Origin: Nitrospiraceae bacterium
Lineage (GTDB): Bacteria > Nitrospirota > Thermodesulfovibrionia > UBA6902
Length of the DNA stretch: 50,933 nt
Assembly (NCBI GenBank): GCA_003599025.1
Contig: QZIL01000106.1
Coordinates: 1 to 50,933 of the forward strand
Reading direction: 5' to 3'
The translations under genes and the position numbers were made by a program. The notes beneath the pieces were generated by a model, which was given only the letters and a program-made list of their open reading frames with translations, made no database searches and was not told the origin of the DNA. Below, piece after piece: positions 9,468-19,041 of this stretch. Position 1 is the stretch's first letter, and every line of letters starts with the position of its first letter.

Positions 9468-11219
9468 CTATTGCCTGTCTTTGACCTCAGGCAGGTAAAC
9501 CATCACAACAGGACTGTACAGAAACAGCCCGTCACTGTCCTCAAACACACGGACCTGTTCATGACCCTTCAACCTGTCTCTCAGGATTTCTGGCTGAATA
9601 CTGTCTCCCTGGTTTGCGATTACTGCTATGACAGACGAAGCTGCTCCGCTATGTGTCTGCTTATAATATTCGGGGTTCTTATACCCCCAAGTGAATCTGA
9701 CCGATGACTTTTTTATTTTGTCGAAGGGCAGAGAGTTGCTTTCATCATGATGGTAGATGAGCTCTTTTTCTGTATAAAGATCAAGTATGGGAACTGCAAC
9801 CGAAGGACTTACTGCGGATCTGCCTGACGGCAGGACAAAGACCTCCACTTTTCCAGAATCAACGGAATCCAGATAGATACCGGCATTTCGGATATTGACC
9901 AGGCCCATGGACTGCAATAAAGGCATATATGCAAAAACAGCAACTGTTAGCGAGACAGCAACAATGCATGAAACCAGATATTTCCTTAATTCCAGTGTTG
10001 ATATCTTCTGTAATCCGTATGAAGCCATGAGCGTCAACATCGGAAAGACAACCATGACATAACGCGACCTCCTTATCTGCAGGATGACTACCAATAAAAC
10101 GAGCCATGAAATAATCAGGAACTTCGGGTCCTTCTTTTTAAAGGCTTCATAAATAGAATACAGTGCTGCTATGGTTATAAAGGGATGTACCTGATACAAA
10201 AAAGTTGAAACAAAACTCTCTCCCCATCGGCCTAAACCCGGTGCCTGATATTCACGCAGAAAATTTATCTGGCCGAAAATGAAATCATATTTCAGATATA
10301 CCACTATGCCTGCCAATACCCCGGTAATGAGGACAACTGATATGCCCCGATAAAAACAGCTACGCTTACCTGACGCAGATTTCTTGTCTCCTGTGTCTGT
10401 GATCTGTGTTCTGCGATCTGTGTTCTTTGATAAAAATACCAGAAACACGACCGCAAGCACTGACAGCATGACCCAGGCAGAGTACTTTGAAAATACAGTG
10501 CAGAATACAGATAGTGCCGCAACAGGGACCCACACCCCCCCCTCCTGCAATGCCTTCATAAATAAATATATTGAAAGAGTCAGAAGAAACATTGTAGGAA
10601 TATCCACAAGCATCAGAGGGGTCTGTGAAAAAAAATATGGTATTCCCAGCAACATTGTTCCTGCCAGAAGCCCGGTCTCTTCATTCCAGAGAGCTTTGCC
10701 AGTCAGATATGTAACAACAGCTGTTCCAGAGAAAACAATGGCTGTAAACACCTGAATGAAGGCCCTTGACTCCCCGAATATTTTAAAAATAAGTCCATGG
10801 AGAAAAGGCACAAGAGGCATGTCAGTCCATGCATAAATATCCTTTCCCCATTCTGAAATAAAATATTGCACACCATACAACTCAAGATGCTTTGCCTGCG
10901 TAAAATACCGTGACGCATCTATAATGACCTCCGGGACTTTCCAGAATATGGCGCAGACCGCAAATGAAACCGAAAACAGAAAGAACAAGGGCCGCTGCCT
11001 TGTCACAGGCGAGTTAAGCAGGGCATATATAAAAACAATACCCGCCAGCATAATCAAAACCATCCAGCCCGGTTGAGTATCTGGAAACGCCCACTTCCAG
11101 CTTGTCAGACGGTTGTCATCCGCATTACGAAAGATATACAAAAGCAAAAAAGCGGCTACAGCGCTAAGCGTTACAGTGAGGACATGCCACTTTTTATTAA
11201 ATAATGACCCGGGCATCAC
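9468..11219 (-). CDS. GT39/ArnT-like membrane glycosyltransferase
   Basis: 583 aa polytopic, first-loop acidic motif and 'WTDMPLVPFLHGLIFKIFGES' region typical of the dolichyl-P-mannose mannosyltransferase/ArnT family. Confidence 0.7.
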   Translation of the reverse strand: MMPGSLFNKKWHVLTVTLSAVAAFLLLYIFRNADDNRLTSWKWAFPDTQPGWMVLIMLAGIVFIYALLNSPVTRQRPLFFLFSVSFAVCAIFWKVPEVIIDASRYFTQAKHLELYGVQYFISEWGKDIYAWTDMPLVPFLHGLIFKIFGESRAFIQVFTAIVFSGTAVVTYLTGKALWNEETGLLAGTMLLGIPYFFSQTPLMLVDIPTMFLLTLSIYLFMKALQEGGVWVPVAALSVFCTVFSKYSAWVMLSVLAVVFLVFLSKNTDRRTQITDTGDKKSASGKRSCFYRGISVVLITGVLAGIVVYLKYDFIFGQINFLREYQAPGLGRWGESFVSTFLYQVHPFITIAALYSIYEAFKKKDPKFLIISWLVLLVVILQIRRSRYVMVVFPMLTLMASYGLQKISTLELRKYLVSCIVAVSLTVAVFAYMPLLQSMGLVNIRNAGIYLDSVDSGKVEVFVLPSGRSAVSPSVAVPILDLYTEKELIYHHDESNSLPFDKIKKSSVRFTWGYKNPEYYKQTHSGAASSVIAVIANQGDSIQPEILRDRLKGHEQVRVFEDSDGLFLYSPVVMVYLPEVKDRQ

Positions 11220-11281
11220 TTAGTATACTATACTGAGACAACAGTCATAAGTTAGCAGACAGTGGAAGGAAAAAAGGGGGG

Positions 11282-11452
11282 TTACCAGGACACTACTCTG
11301 TCACAGGCAAAGATATCATCGATCACAGCTTCATAAGATATATTTTGTTTTGAAAGCTCAATAATTTTAATCTCGTGTTCCTTTGACTGCGTGTCGATGA
11401 TCTTTCTTGTCAGGTCAGTAATGCCGTTATTGATAATATGAAGGATTTTCAT
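11282..11452 (-). CDS. Small DsrH/TusB-like sulfur relay protein (56 aa)
   Basis: My translation: MKILHIINNGITDLTRKIIDTQSKEHEIKIIELSKQNISYEAVIDDIFACDRVVSW*; below ORF-track cutoff; adjacent to DsrE-like gene. Confidence 0.6.
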   Translation of the reverse strand: MKILHIINNGITDLTRKIIDTQSKEHEIKIIELSKQNISYEAVIDDIFACDRVVSW

Positions 11453-11481
11453 TATTAACTCCTGTCCGGCAGATAAAAGGG

Positions 11482-11784
11482 TTAAAGCACTATTACCCTG
11501 TCAGCCACATGATTCATCGTAGCATTATCATACTGGCTTCCACATACTATTTTGTCGCAAATGCCTTCCTTGGATATCCCGTTCTTCTGGGTTGTATAAT
11601 CACAAAAACTCATACTTATTCCGGAATTTTTACATAGATTCGTTACCGAAGGATTCTGAAGGAGCCTGACCCCAGCGTCCATAAAAAAGACCATGACCTC
11701 ATGACCCTTGGAAAGGGCAGCTTTTGTCAACCCGATCAGGTCCTTTGCATGTCTGTCTGTATTAACCAGAATACCGAGTTTCAA
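11482..11784 (-). CDS. DsrE-family protein
   Basis: 100 aa; MKLGILVNTDRHAKDLIGLTKAALSKGHEVMVFFMDAGV, C-terminal ADRVIVL. Confidence 0.75.
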   Translation of the reverse strand: MKLGILVNTDRHAKDLIGLTKAALSKGHEVMVFFMDAGVRLLQNPSVTNLCKNSGISMSFCDYTTQKNGISKEGICDKIVCGSQYDNATMNHVADRVIVL

Positions 11785-11851
11785 TGGATATATTGAACTT
11801 GATCATAAATTATTAGTTAAAGCTTCTGTACGAAAAAAGCCAAAAAGTATA

Positions 11852-11880
11852 AGGCCCGGATTATAAACTTATCCGGGCCT
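11852..11880 (-). terminator. Rho-independent-like terminator of rhodanese gene
   Basis: Perfect 10-bp inverted repeat AGGCCCGGAT...ATCCGGGCCT followed on the minus strand by TATACTTTTT. Confidence 0.7.
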
Positions 11881-11890
11881 GTTATGAGTA

Positions 11891-12823
11891 CTATTTTTTC
11901 TCTTCTGCTATTTTTCCTACGATCGGGTACTTGTTATAGTCCAGACCGCTCCACTCACCCCATGATCCGACATAAACCTTTACGTTCTTATACCCAAGAA
12001 TATGTGAGAGCACAAAATATGCGTTAGCAGCCTTTATCCCGCCCTGGCAATAAGAAACAACCTCTTTGTCTTTTGTGACCCCTTTTGATTCATAAGCAGC
12101 TTTCAGGTCCGCAACAGATTTAAGAGTACCGTCTGCATTAAAGTTAGTCTTATAGTAATCGAGGTCCAGTGCACCTGGTATATGCCCTACCCTTTTATTC
12201 TTGTCATTATTTACTTCTCCTTTATACTCGCCAGTGCCGCGGGCATCAACAAGAACAAAATTCGGTTTATTCAGGTTCTTTAAAACGTCATCAGCAACTA
12301 TCCTGATAGATTCATCCGTAGCACCAACCTTGTATTTGCCGGCTTCAGCCACTTTCATGCCGGACTCAGACGCACGGTTTTCCTTGTTCCACTTAGCAAG
12401 ACCGCCATTCAGATAACTTACCTTCTTGTGACCGAAATACTCCATCAGCCAGTATGCGCCGAGAGTAAAAACACTTTCACCGTCTATTCCGTACAACACT
12501 ACATGATCATTATTATTGATGCCGAGCCTGTTCATCATGCCCTCAAACTGTGCCTTGTCAGGAGGATTGGGGCTAATTGTACCCATTAATGCGCCTATGC
12601 CCATGTATACTGAACCTGGAACATGTTTCTTTTCATAGCTCTCCTTGGCAGAAGGCCAGTTGTCCACGAAAACAATTTTTACATTATTCAGGTTGTCTGC
12701 AAGCCACTGTGTTTCGACCACAGCGCCTCCGTCTTTTGCATACGCATCCTGAAATCCGGCAAATACAGACACCATAAAAAGAACTGAAATGATACAGATT
12801 ACGGCTTTTCTACGTAAACGCAT
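11891..12823 (-). CDS. Secreted tandem-rhodanese sulfurtransferase (SseA-like)
   Basis: 310 aa; signal peptide; FVLVDARGTGEYKG; active-site loop CQGGIKA. Confidence 0.88.
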   Translation of the reverse strand: MRLRRKAVICIISVLFMVSVFAGFQDAYAKDGGAVVETQWLADNLNNVKIVFVDNWPSAKESYEKKHVPGSVYMGIGALMGTISPNPPDKAQFEGMMNRLGINNNDHVVLYGIDGESVFTLGAYWLMEYFGHKKVSYLNGGLAKWNKENRASESGMKVAEAGKYKVGATDESIRIVADDVLKNLNKPNFVLVDARGTGEYKGEVNNDKNKRVGHIPGALDLDYYKTNFNADGTLKSVADLKAAYESKGVTKDKEVVSYCQGGIKAANAYFVLSHILGYKNVKVYVGSWGEWSGLDYNKYPIVGKIAEEKK

Positions 12824-13011
12824 TTTTCCTCCTTTTCGAACGGCTATTATTAAGTGGTATAGCTGATTCTGAAATAGAATGCCTTCATATTAAATAATAC
12901 CATACCATTTCATGTCAAGTGATATAAGGATCACATATGCAGTGAAAAAAAACATTTATGGCACAACTATATATAACGGAACAGACTTACTCCTCAATTT
13001 GATGGTATTGA

Positions 13012-13410
13012 TTAGAGCCTATCTAAATAGATATTAATAAAAAATGCCTGCATACAGTAAGTCGATTCGACCATCATCCGATCATGAGACCCGATTCGGG
13101 TGAGCATCCAGACGTCATCCCCGTGAAAACAGGACCATAATTCAATAAAAAACTGGATTACCTCGAACAGACTGTGTCACAATTGCGGAATATACGCTTT
13201 GTGTCATTCCTGCGAATGCAGGAATCTCGCTATTCCAGGCACTTTCAAAAGGCATAGATTCCGGCACTAAGGCCGGAATGACAATTGTGACACAGTCTGT
13301 TGATCCGGAATGACAATACAAGCCTTTTCCCTATTGAGACACAGTCTGTTCGCGGGAATCCAGAAATATAGTTATTCTATGATTAGAACCTGTTTTGAGA
13401 TAGGTTCTAG
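13012..13410. repeat. Composite nested inverted-repeat (MITE-like) element
   Basis: Outer ends TTAGAGCCTATCTAAATAG (13012-) and ...TGTTTTGAGATAGGTTCTA (-13409); inner perfect 20-bp IR AACAGACTGTGTCACAATTG (13166-13185) / CAATTGTGACACAGTCTGTT (13282-13301). Confidence 0.75.
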
Positions 13411-13487
13411 TACGGCCTGCGGGATTAATGCATATCTATTTCGGACAATTTACCTGCGGAACATGGCCGTATAAAATCGTGGCACAG

Positions 13488-13525
13488 ACATTGCCCCGGG
13501 AAATGCTAATATCCCGGGGCAATGT
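13488..13525. terminator. Perfect 14-bp hairpin overlapping the 3' end of the cytochrome c gene
   Basis: ACATTGCCCCGGGA / TCCCGGGGCAATGT with 10-nt loop; cytochrome stop codon (13506-13508) lies in the loop. Confidence 0.6.
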
Positions 13526-13865
13526 TTTCCTGTACTTTTTTCCCTTTAAGCGTCGAGAGGTAAGATACGATGTCCTTCATCTCCTGAGAATTCACGTCAA
13601 GAGTTTTCCCATCCATCGCATTTTCTATGCAGAAATTGATGACACCTCCGATGCTGGTGATCTCTTCCCCGAGGACAACAAAGGTCTTTTTGCTGCCATC
13701 TATATCACCACCGCCTGAATGGCATGTATTACAGCTCTTGCCATTTGTCCCCAGACTGCTGTCATTAAAGAGGACCTTCCCTTTTTTAACATCACCTGAA
13801 TGTGCGGCACCCATAGCAAGGACTACAACTGCGGCAATCACAACTAACATCCCGAAGACTTTCAT
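13506..13865 (-). CDS. Monoheme c-type cytochrome
   Basis: 119 aa; signal peptide; GKSCNTCHSGGG. Confidence 0.88.
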   Translation of the reverse strand: MKVFGMLVVIAAVVVLAMGAAHSGDVKKGKVLFNDSSLGTNGKSCNTCHSGGGDIDGSKKTFVVLGEEITSIGGVINFCIENAMDGKTLDVNSQEMKDIVSYLSTLKGKKVQENIAPGY

Positions 13866-14112
13866 TTTAATACCTCCTCCTGCTGATTAATTATTTCAAG
13901 CTGAATCATTATGCTTTCCATGGACATTATAATGTGTTTCTTATCCGAAGGCGGGCAACCTCTGCTGCTTTCGCTGTTCCGGGTCCGCATACGAGTGATT
14001 ATCTTACGTTATCACAGAAAGACAATTTTTTTACGTTGAGAAAGGCATGTCTGAAAGGTACCGCATGATACACATTTCAAACATGCCCTCTCTGATTCAA
14101 ATACTCTCCTCT

Positions 14113-15744
14113 TTAGAACGATATATCCAGAGTCAGATAAATGTCCTGCGCGCTCTTCAGCGGTGCCAGCATCTGTGTTCCTGCCGGGTCTGTTGTATTT
14201 AAATCATCTATTTCCTTCGGCTCACCGATCCAGTTGTTGCTTCCTGTATATTTAAACTTGTAATACTGATAGCCGAGCCGGACAAATGCCTTGCCGAATT
14301 TAGAAACTGGAGTTCCGGGCAGTTCCTGTATCACATACCCTTCATAAACAGATCCTCTTGTACCCAGTTTGCTTGTCCAGAGATCATCAGCAGCCGGGGC
14401 AAATGTGATCCAGTACTTTGAACCATAATTATATTCGAGTCCAACCTTCGTACCCGTTTTTTTGATGTCATATCTTGCCCCTGCATAAATCGAGCTTCCG
14501 GTATGGCCGTCATTACCCTGGCCGCCTGCCTGCATCGGATCACCGTCATCATAAAGCAGGCCGTACCCGCCTTTTGTCCATGTAGTCCCCCCGTCCATTG
14601 AGAAGAAGTCCAGTTCATACAAATTTTCATTAGGATAAGTTTTGCTCATGGCCCCTGATACAAAAAGATTGAGGTCACCAAAACCTATATCTTTAATCCT
14701 GCCATTGACATAGACCCCGAAGTTGTCAATGTCTCCAAGGTTCGTAGACACGCCTCCATCCGGAAGGGTATCGAATATATTGTTTGCTCTTACTACCTGA
14801 AGTTCAATATTGAGGTCGTCTGTAAATATGGGATCAATAAATAATCCGACAAAATCAGTGTCCTTCGTAACATTGGACCCCGGGACATCAGTATTAAAAC
14901 CGCTGTCATATCCGCGGCCGTAGCAGAACTTGGCATAAGCACCGGGCAATGCTTCAATATCAGGAGCATACCCGATCGTCAGCCCGTCAAATGCGTAATC
15001 AATCAAGTGTCCGGCAACCCCGGCAGTGCCAATCTTATCGGTGTTCTGCCTGATATTTGTAGGTACTCCCTGAGTTGAGTACCTCCTGCCTATCGAAAAC
15101 CATACGGGGGTGTCAGCTATGTTGCTCCATGTGGCAAAGGCATAGTCCACCCTCAATACATTGTCCTGGGGCACATATCCGACTGTCCCGTCAAACGCCC
15201 CCATGGCCCTGTCTGCAAAGTAACTGCCCTGTACAGGGGACATGCTGCTGTGTCCCCACACTTTATACATAGACAGACGGGACGCTACTGTAAGATTTTC
15301 ATATACGTCTGCATTAAGTTTAAGCCTGAAACGGTTGAACATAACTGAATCGTTCTCGGCAGTATACTCCTCAACCGGAGTTGAACGGAAAAGCGTGGTC
15401 ATCCCCGGCATCGGGTAATTAGGGACAGAATAGGAAGCCGACGGACTATACTGCATATATTCGCCGACCCTGCCCTTAAGTGAATCGATCCTGAACCTGT
15501 ACTCCCCGCCGATTGTAAGCCACGACCATTTGCTTTCCACATCAGATGCTTTTTCTTCTGCTGCAGATACCCTCTTGTCCTGAAAACTCTCCTGTGTCTT
15601 CATCTTTTTCAGTTCTTTTTTCATTTCCTCAAGCTGATTGCTCATGTCGAGTATTTTCTGCTCAAGGTCCCCTTCAGCAGCAGCAAAGAGATAGGCAGGG
15701 AGAACAAGGAGAGAAAGAATAAAAATGACAACAAAACGTTTCAT
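14113..15744 (-). CDS. DUF3373-like outer-membrane porin
   Basis: Start set at MKRFVVIFILSLLVLPAYLFA (15744); coiled-coil N-term then WLTIGGEYRFRIDSLKGR and beta-rich strands ending in aromatic DISF. Confidence 0.75.
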   Translation of the reverse strand: MKRFVVIFILSLLVLPAYLFAAAEGDLEQKILDMSNQLEEMKKELKKMKTQESFQDKRVSAAEEKASDVESKWSWLTIGGEYRFRIDSLKGRVGEYMQYSPSASYSVPNYPMPGMTTLFRSTPVEEYTAENDSVMFNRFRLKLNADVYENLTVASRLSMYKVWGHSSMSPVQGSYFADRAMGAFDGTVGYVPQDNVLRVDYAFATWSNIADTPVWFSIGRRYSTQGVPTNIRQNTDKIGTAGVAGHLIDYAFDGLTIGYAPDIEALPGAYAKFCYGRGYDSGFNTDVPGSNVTKDTDFVGLFIDPIFTDDLNIELQVVRANNIFDTLPDGGVSTNLGDIDNFGVYVNGRIKDIGFGDLNLFVSGAMSKTYPNENLYELDFFSMDGGTTWTKGGYGLLYDDGDPMQAGGQGNDGHTGSSIYAGARYDIKKTGTKVGLEYNYGSKYWITFAPAADDLWTSKLGTRGSVYEGYVIQELPGTPVSKFGKAFVRLGYQYYKFKYTGSNNWIGEPKEIDDLNTTDPAGTQMLAPLKSAQDIYLTLDISF

Positions 15745-15842
15745 AGATCCTCCTGTTTGTTTTGGTGAGACCATCTTATGTGGCCTTTATCGCGCTGTGA
15801 AACCAGCGATTTAATTGTATCTGGGTAGACTAGGAGGGATAT

Positions 15843-15858
15843 GGCAATTCCAGTGCCA
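15843..15858 (-). promoter_or_regulatory. sigma-54 (-24/-12) promoter of the porin gene
   Basis: Minus strand TGGCACTGGAATTGCC: GG and GC dinucleotides 12 nt apart as in TGGCAC-N5-TTGCW. Confidence 0.85.
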
Positions 15859-15953
15859 GTGAGGATGGTATTTTGTAACTATATGATTTATTTTGGAATA
15901 TTAAAGCGAAAAAAGGGGAAGGGACAATAATCAGGTCATGCAGCAACAACTAT

Positions 15954-16023
15954 GAGTTTCAAAGCGTTTCATTTCATTCCACTGTGTTTCAAGATGTTTC
16001 AATTTCATCCAATTATGAAACAC
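15954..16023. promoter_or_regulatory. Putative upstream activator sequence array
   Basis: GTTTCA at 15956, 15966, 15986, 15996 (10-bp phasing), inverted TGAAACAC at 16016; two ~30-bp tandem copies 15954-15983 and 15984-16014. Confidence 0.65.
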
Positions 16024-16040
16024 TCTGAATATCTATTACT

Positions 16041-16201
16041 AATTAGTATCAGTTGCGGAAAGTGATAATTTGATATTGACATGTCATTTCGAGCGAAGCG
16101 AGAAATCTTAACCAGTTGCAATACCGAAAGATTTCTCCCGCTGGTCGAAATGACAATACAGCTACGTAAGTATTGTACAGTTTCCGCAACAGGAACTAAT
16201 T
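16041..16201. repeat. Nested inverted-repeat element between activator and porin
   Basis: Outer AATTAGTATCAGTTGCGGAAA (16041-16061) / TTTCCGCAACAGGAACTAATT (16181-16201); inner TGTCATTTCGAGCGAAGCGAGAAATCTT / AAGATTTCTCCCGCTGGTCGAAATGACA. Confidence 0.8.
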
Positions 16202-16204
16202 AAA

Positions 16205-18001
16205 TCAGCTGACCAGATCGTATTTTTTTAATTTACGCCATAGAGTGGTGCGGCCGATCCCGAGATGCCCGGCAACAACAGTCTTGTTCCAGTTGAACCT
16301 GTCCATCAGTTTTTTCAGGTTCTGCTTTTCCGACTCTGCCCTGTTCAGTCCTGCATTCCGGTCAGCCAGAGATTGAACAGGTTGAACCTGGAAGGCGTTT
16401 ACAGCAGGAGGAAGTGATTCCCTGTCTATTATATGTGACTTGCTTCTGATGAAGGCATGCTCAATAGCATTTTCCAGTTCCCTTATATTCCCCGGCCAGT
16501 CATAATCCATGAGGGCTGACATGGCTACTGGAGACACTTCTATGATCTTACGCCTGTTCTGACTTTTTAATGAACACTTTGCCAGAAAGTGGTTCACAAG
16601 CAGTGGGATATCTTCCTTTCTTTCCCGTAGCGGGGGCATCGTGACCGGCACAATACAAAGCCGGTAATATAGGTCTTCCCTGAAGCTGCCGCCTTTTATG
16701 TCATCCTGCAGGTTTTTATTTGTAGCTGCTATTACCCTGACGTCAACCTTGACGGTTTTGTTGTCTCCGACTTTTTCAAACTCCATGTCCTGGATGACCC
16801 GTAACAGCTTCGACTGCAAGGCAAGCGGCATTTCCCCTATTTCATCAAGGAAGATAGTACCGCCGTCAGCAAGTTCAAATTTGCCGATCTTATCTTTTAT
16901 CGCACCCGTAAAGGCCCCCCGCACATGTCCGAAGAGTTCACTCTCAAAGAGGCCTTCCACTATGGCACTGCAGTTGATCTTTACAAAACGTCTGTTTCTT
17001 CTGCTGCTCTCGTGATGAATGGCCCTTGCCACAAGCTCTTTCCCTGTCCCGCTCTCTCCTTCTATGAGAACAGCACAATCTGTTTCACCCAGGGTCTCGA
17101 TTAATTCAAATATCTGCTGCACCGGAACACTTTTCCCTATAATATTAGAAAAATTGTATCTGTCATTAATCTCTTTCTTGAGTTTTTCTATCTCCGAGGC
17201 ATCTCTGACTGTGGCGATCAATCCAATGTCATGTTCACCGTCTTTAAGAAAGGCCGTGCTGATAAACACGGGTATGACATTTCCATCACTGCCGGTGATC
17301 CGTTCCGTAACATTAGCCAGTCCGTACCCGTTCTTCAGTGTAAATGCAAAGGGGCAATCCCCTGCACAGTTGTCGGCATTCAATATTTTTTTGCATGTAT
17401 GACCTATGACATCAGATGCATTAAGGCCGGTAAGTTTTTCCATCCCCTTGTTAAAGCTTGTTATACGAAGATCTTTGTCCACAGTTATTACACCGTCCGC
17501 AAGGCTCTCAATAATCGAATCAACCTTGTCCTTCTCCTGTGAAAGCACGATGTTGCTCTCTTTCAGGGACTCGATTATCCTGACTGCTTCGCTCATGGGC
17601 CTGAAGTTCTCTATGATTCCGACCATGCTGCCGCTTTTATCATAAAGGGGGGCCACATTCAGGCACAGTGGGATAGAAGTACCCTCAGTGCAATTATTGT
17701 CTTTGTACAGATTGATGTTCATGAAGTGGGAAGCACAGCTGCTGATGTTCCCTACTGCGTCCAGGGGGCAATTTCTCAGACACAGGTCAGTCCTGATTAT
17801 TTTATCGCATGCCACCCCATCCGGAATTCCATGCTCAAGCCCTATAAGCTCCTTTGCCATTTTATTAACGAAAATGATCCGTTTGTCCAGCCCGATAACA
17901 ACAATCCCCTCGGCAATACTTTCAAGTATAGATGTATGAAAATTCTCGTGAAGAACAACAGGATTTTCTGCACGACCGGATTTCAAGACTGACTTATTCA
18001 T
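16205..18001 (-). CDS. PAS-PAS-AAA+-Fis sigma-54-dependent transcriptional activator
   Basis: Start MNKSVLKSG at 18001 with AAGGTGG upstream; [15 protein letters not shown] Walker [20 protein letters not shown]-terminal [18 protein letters not shown]. Confidence 0.93.
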   Translation of the reverse strand: MNKSVLKSGRAENPVVLHENFHTSILESIAEGIVVIGLDKRIIFVNKMAKELIGLEHGIPDGVACDKIIRTDLCLRNCPLDAVGNISSCASHFMNINLYKDNNCTEGTSIPLCLNVAPLYDKSGSMVGIIENFRPMSEAVRIIESLKESNIVLSQEKDKVDSIIESLADGVITVDKDLRITSFNKGMEKLTGLNASDVIGHTCKKILNADNCAGDCPFAFTLKNGYGLANVTERITGSDGNVIPVFISTAFLKDGEHDIGLIATVRDASEIEKLKKEINDRYNFSNIIGKSVPVQQIFELIETLGETDCAVLIEGESGTGKELVARAIHHESSRRNRRFVKINCSAIVEGLFESELFGHVRGAFTGAIKDKIGKFELADGGTIFLDEIGEMPLALQSKLLRVIQDMEFEKVGDNKTVKVDVRVIAATNKNLQDDIKGGSFREDLYYRLCIVPVTMPPLRERKEDIPLLVNHFLAKCSLKSQNRRKIIEVSPVAMSALMDYDWPGNIRELENAIEHAFIRSKSHIIDRESLPPAVNAFQVQPVQSLADRNAGLNRAESEKQNLKKLMDRFNWNKTVVAGHLGIGRTTLWRKLKKYDLVS

Positions 18002-18099
18002 AACGACCACCTTAAGAAAAATATGATGTTCATATTTTAGCATACACGGTTTAATACAGGTCATTTTGCTTTAATCACGGCAAATGATAAAATAACGCA

Positions 18100-19041
18100 A
18101 TGAAAAAAAACACTTATACAGTTTCAGAGGGAACAAAGCCGGAGAGGCTCGATACCTTTATCACCTGCCAGAGCAATCTGACCCGCTCTTATATACAGAG
18201 GCTGATAAAAGAGGGGTTCATTACAGTCAATTCTCATAATGAGAAGGCACGCTATACAGTCAAAGAGGGGGACCGGATCGATGTAATCCTTCCCAATGAA
18301 CCGGACGGCTCCCTCCTGCCTGAAGACATCCCGCTGGACATATTATATGAAGATGAATATATGGTTGTGGTAAACAAGCCCCCTGATATGGTCATTTATC
18401 CTGCAGCAGGCAATAAGAGCGGGACCCTTATGAACGCACTCATGTCACGATGCAGCAAGCTCGCCTCTGTCGGGGCACCCCTGCGGCCGGGGGTAATTCA
18501 CCGACTTGATAAAGACACTTCAGGCGTAATCGTCATTGCAAAGGAGGATGAAGCATATCATAAGATCATTGCACAGTTCAGGGACAGGAAGGTCGAAAAA
18601 TACTATCTGGCGCTCCTGTTTGGCAGCCTTAAAGAGCCTCGCGGGGAGATACGCACCCTTATAGGCAGGTCCAGATCAAACAGAAAAAAGATGTCAGTAA
18701 AAACAGACCGGGGGAAAGAGGCGATCACGCAGTTTGAGGTCATAAAAAAGCTGCGCTCCGCCACTCTTGCAAAAATAAGGATCGTGACCGGCAGGACCCA
18801 CCAGATCAGGGTACACTTTTCTTCAAGGGGACATGCTGTACTGGGAGACAAAACCTACGGGAAAAAAACTGAACTGATTATTGGCGATGAATCAATTATC
18901 TTTCCACGCCAGATGCTTCATGCATTCAGCATTAAACTCCAGCACCCGGCGGACAATGTGCAGATGGAATTCACTGCACCTATGCCTGAAGACATGGAAA
19001 AGGCGGTCATGGCATTGACCGATGACCGTATTTTCAGATAA
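18100..19041 (+). CDS. rluD: RluD/RluA-family 23S rRNA pseudouridine synthase
   Basis: 313 aa; S4-like N-term; GVIHRLDKDTSGVIVIAKED; RTHQIRVHFSSRGHAVLGD. Confidence 0.93.
   Translation: MKKNTYTVSEGTKPERLDTFITCQSNLTRSYIQRLIKEGFITVNSHNEKARYTVKEGDRIDVILPNEPDGSLLPEDIPLDILYEDEYMVVVNKPPDMVIYPAAGNKSGTLMNALMSRCSKLASVGAPLRPGVIHRLDKDTSGVIVIAKEDEAYHKIIAQFRDRKVEKYYLALLFGSLKEPRGEIRTLIGRSRSNRKKMSVKTDRGKEAITQFEVIKKLRSATLAKIRIVTGRTHQIRVHFSSRGHAVLGDKTYGKKTELIIGDESIIFPRQMLHAFSIKLQHPADNVQMEFTAPMPEDMEKAVMALTDDRIFR

Noticed and set aside
15954-16023. Possible CRISPR-like repeat
   Set aside because: Repeats are 30 bp directly abutting with no spacers, located upstream of a sigma-54 promoter; better explained as activator sites
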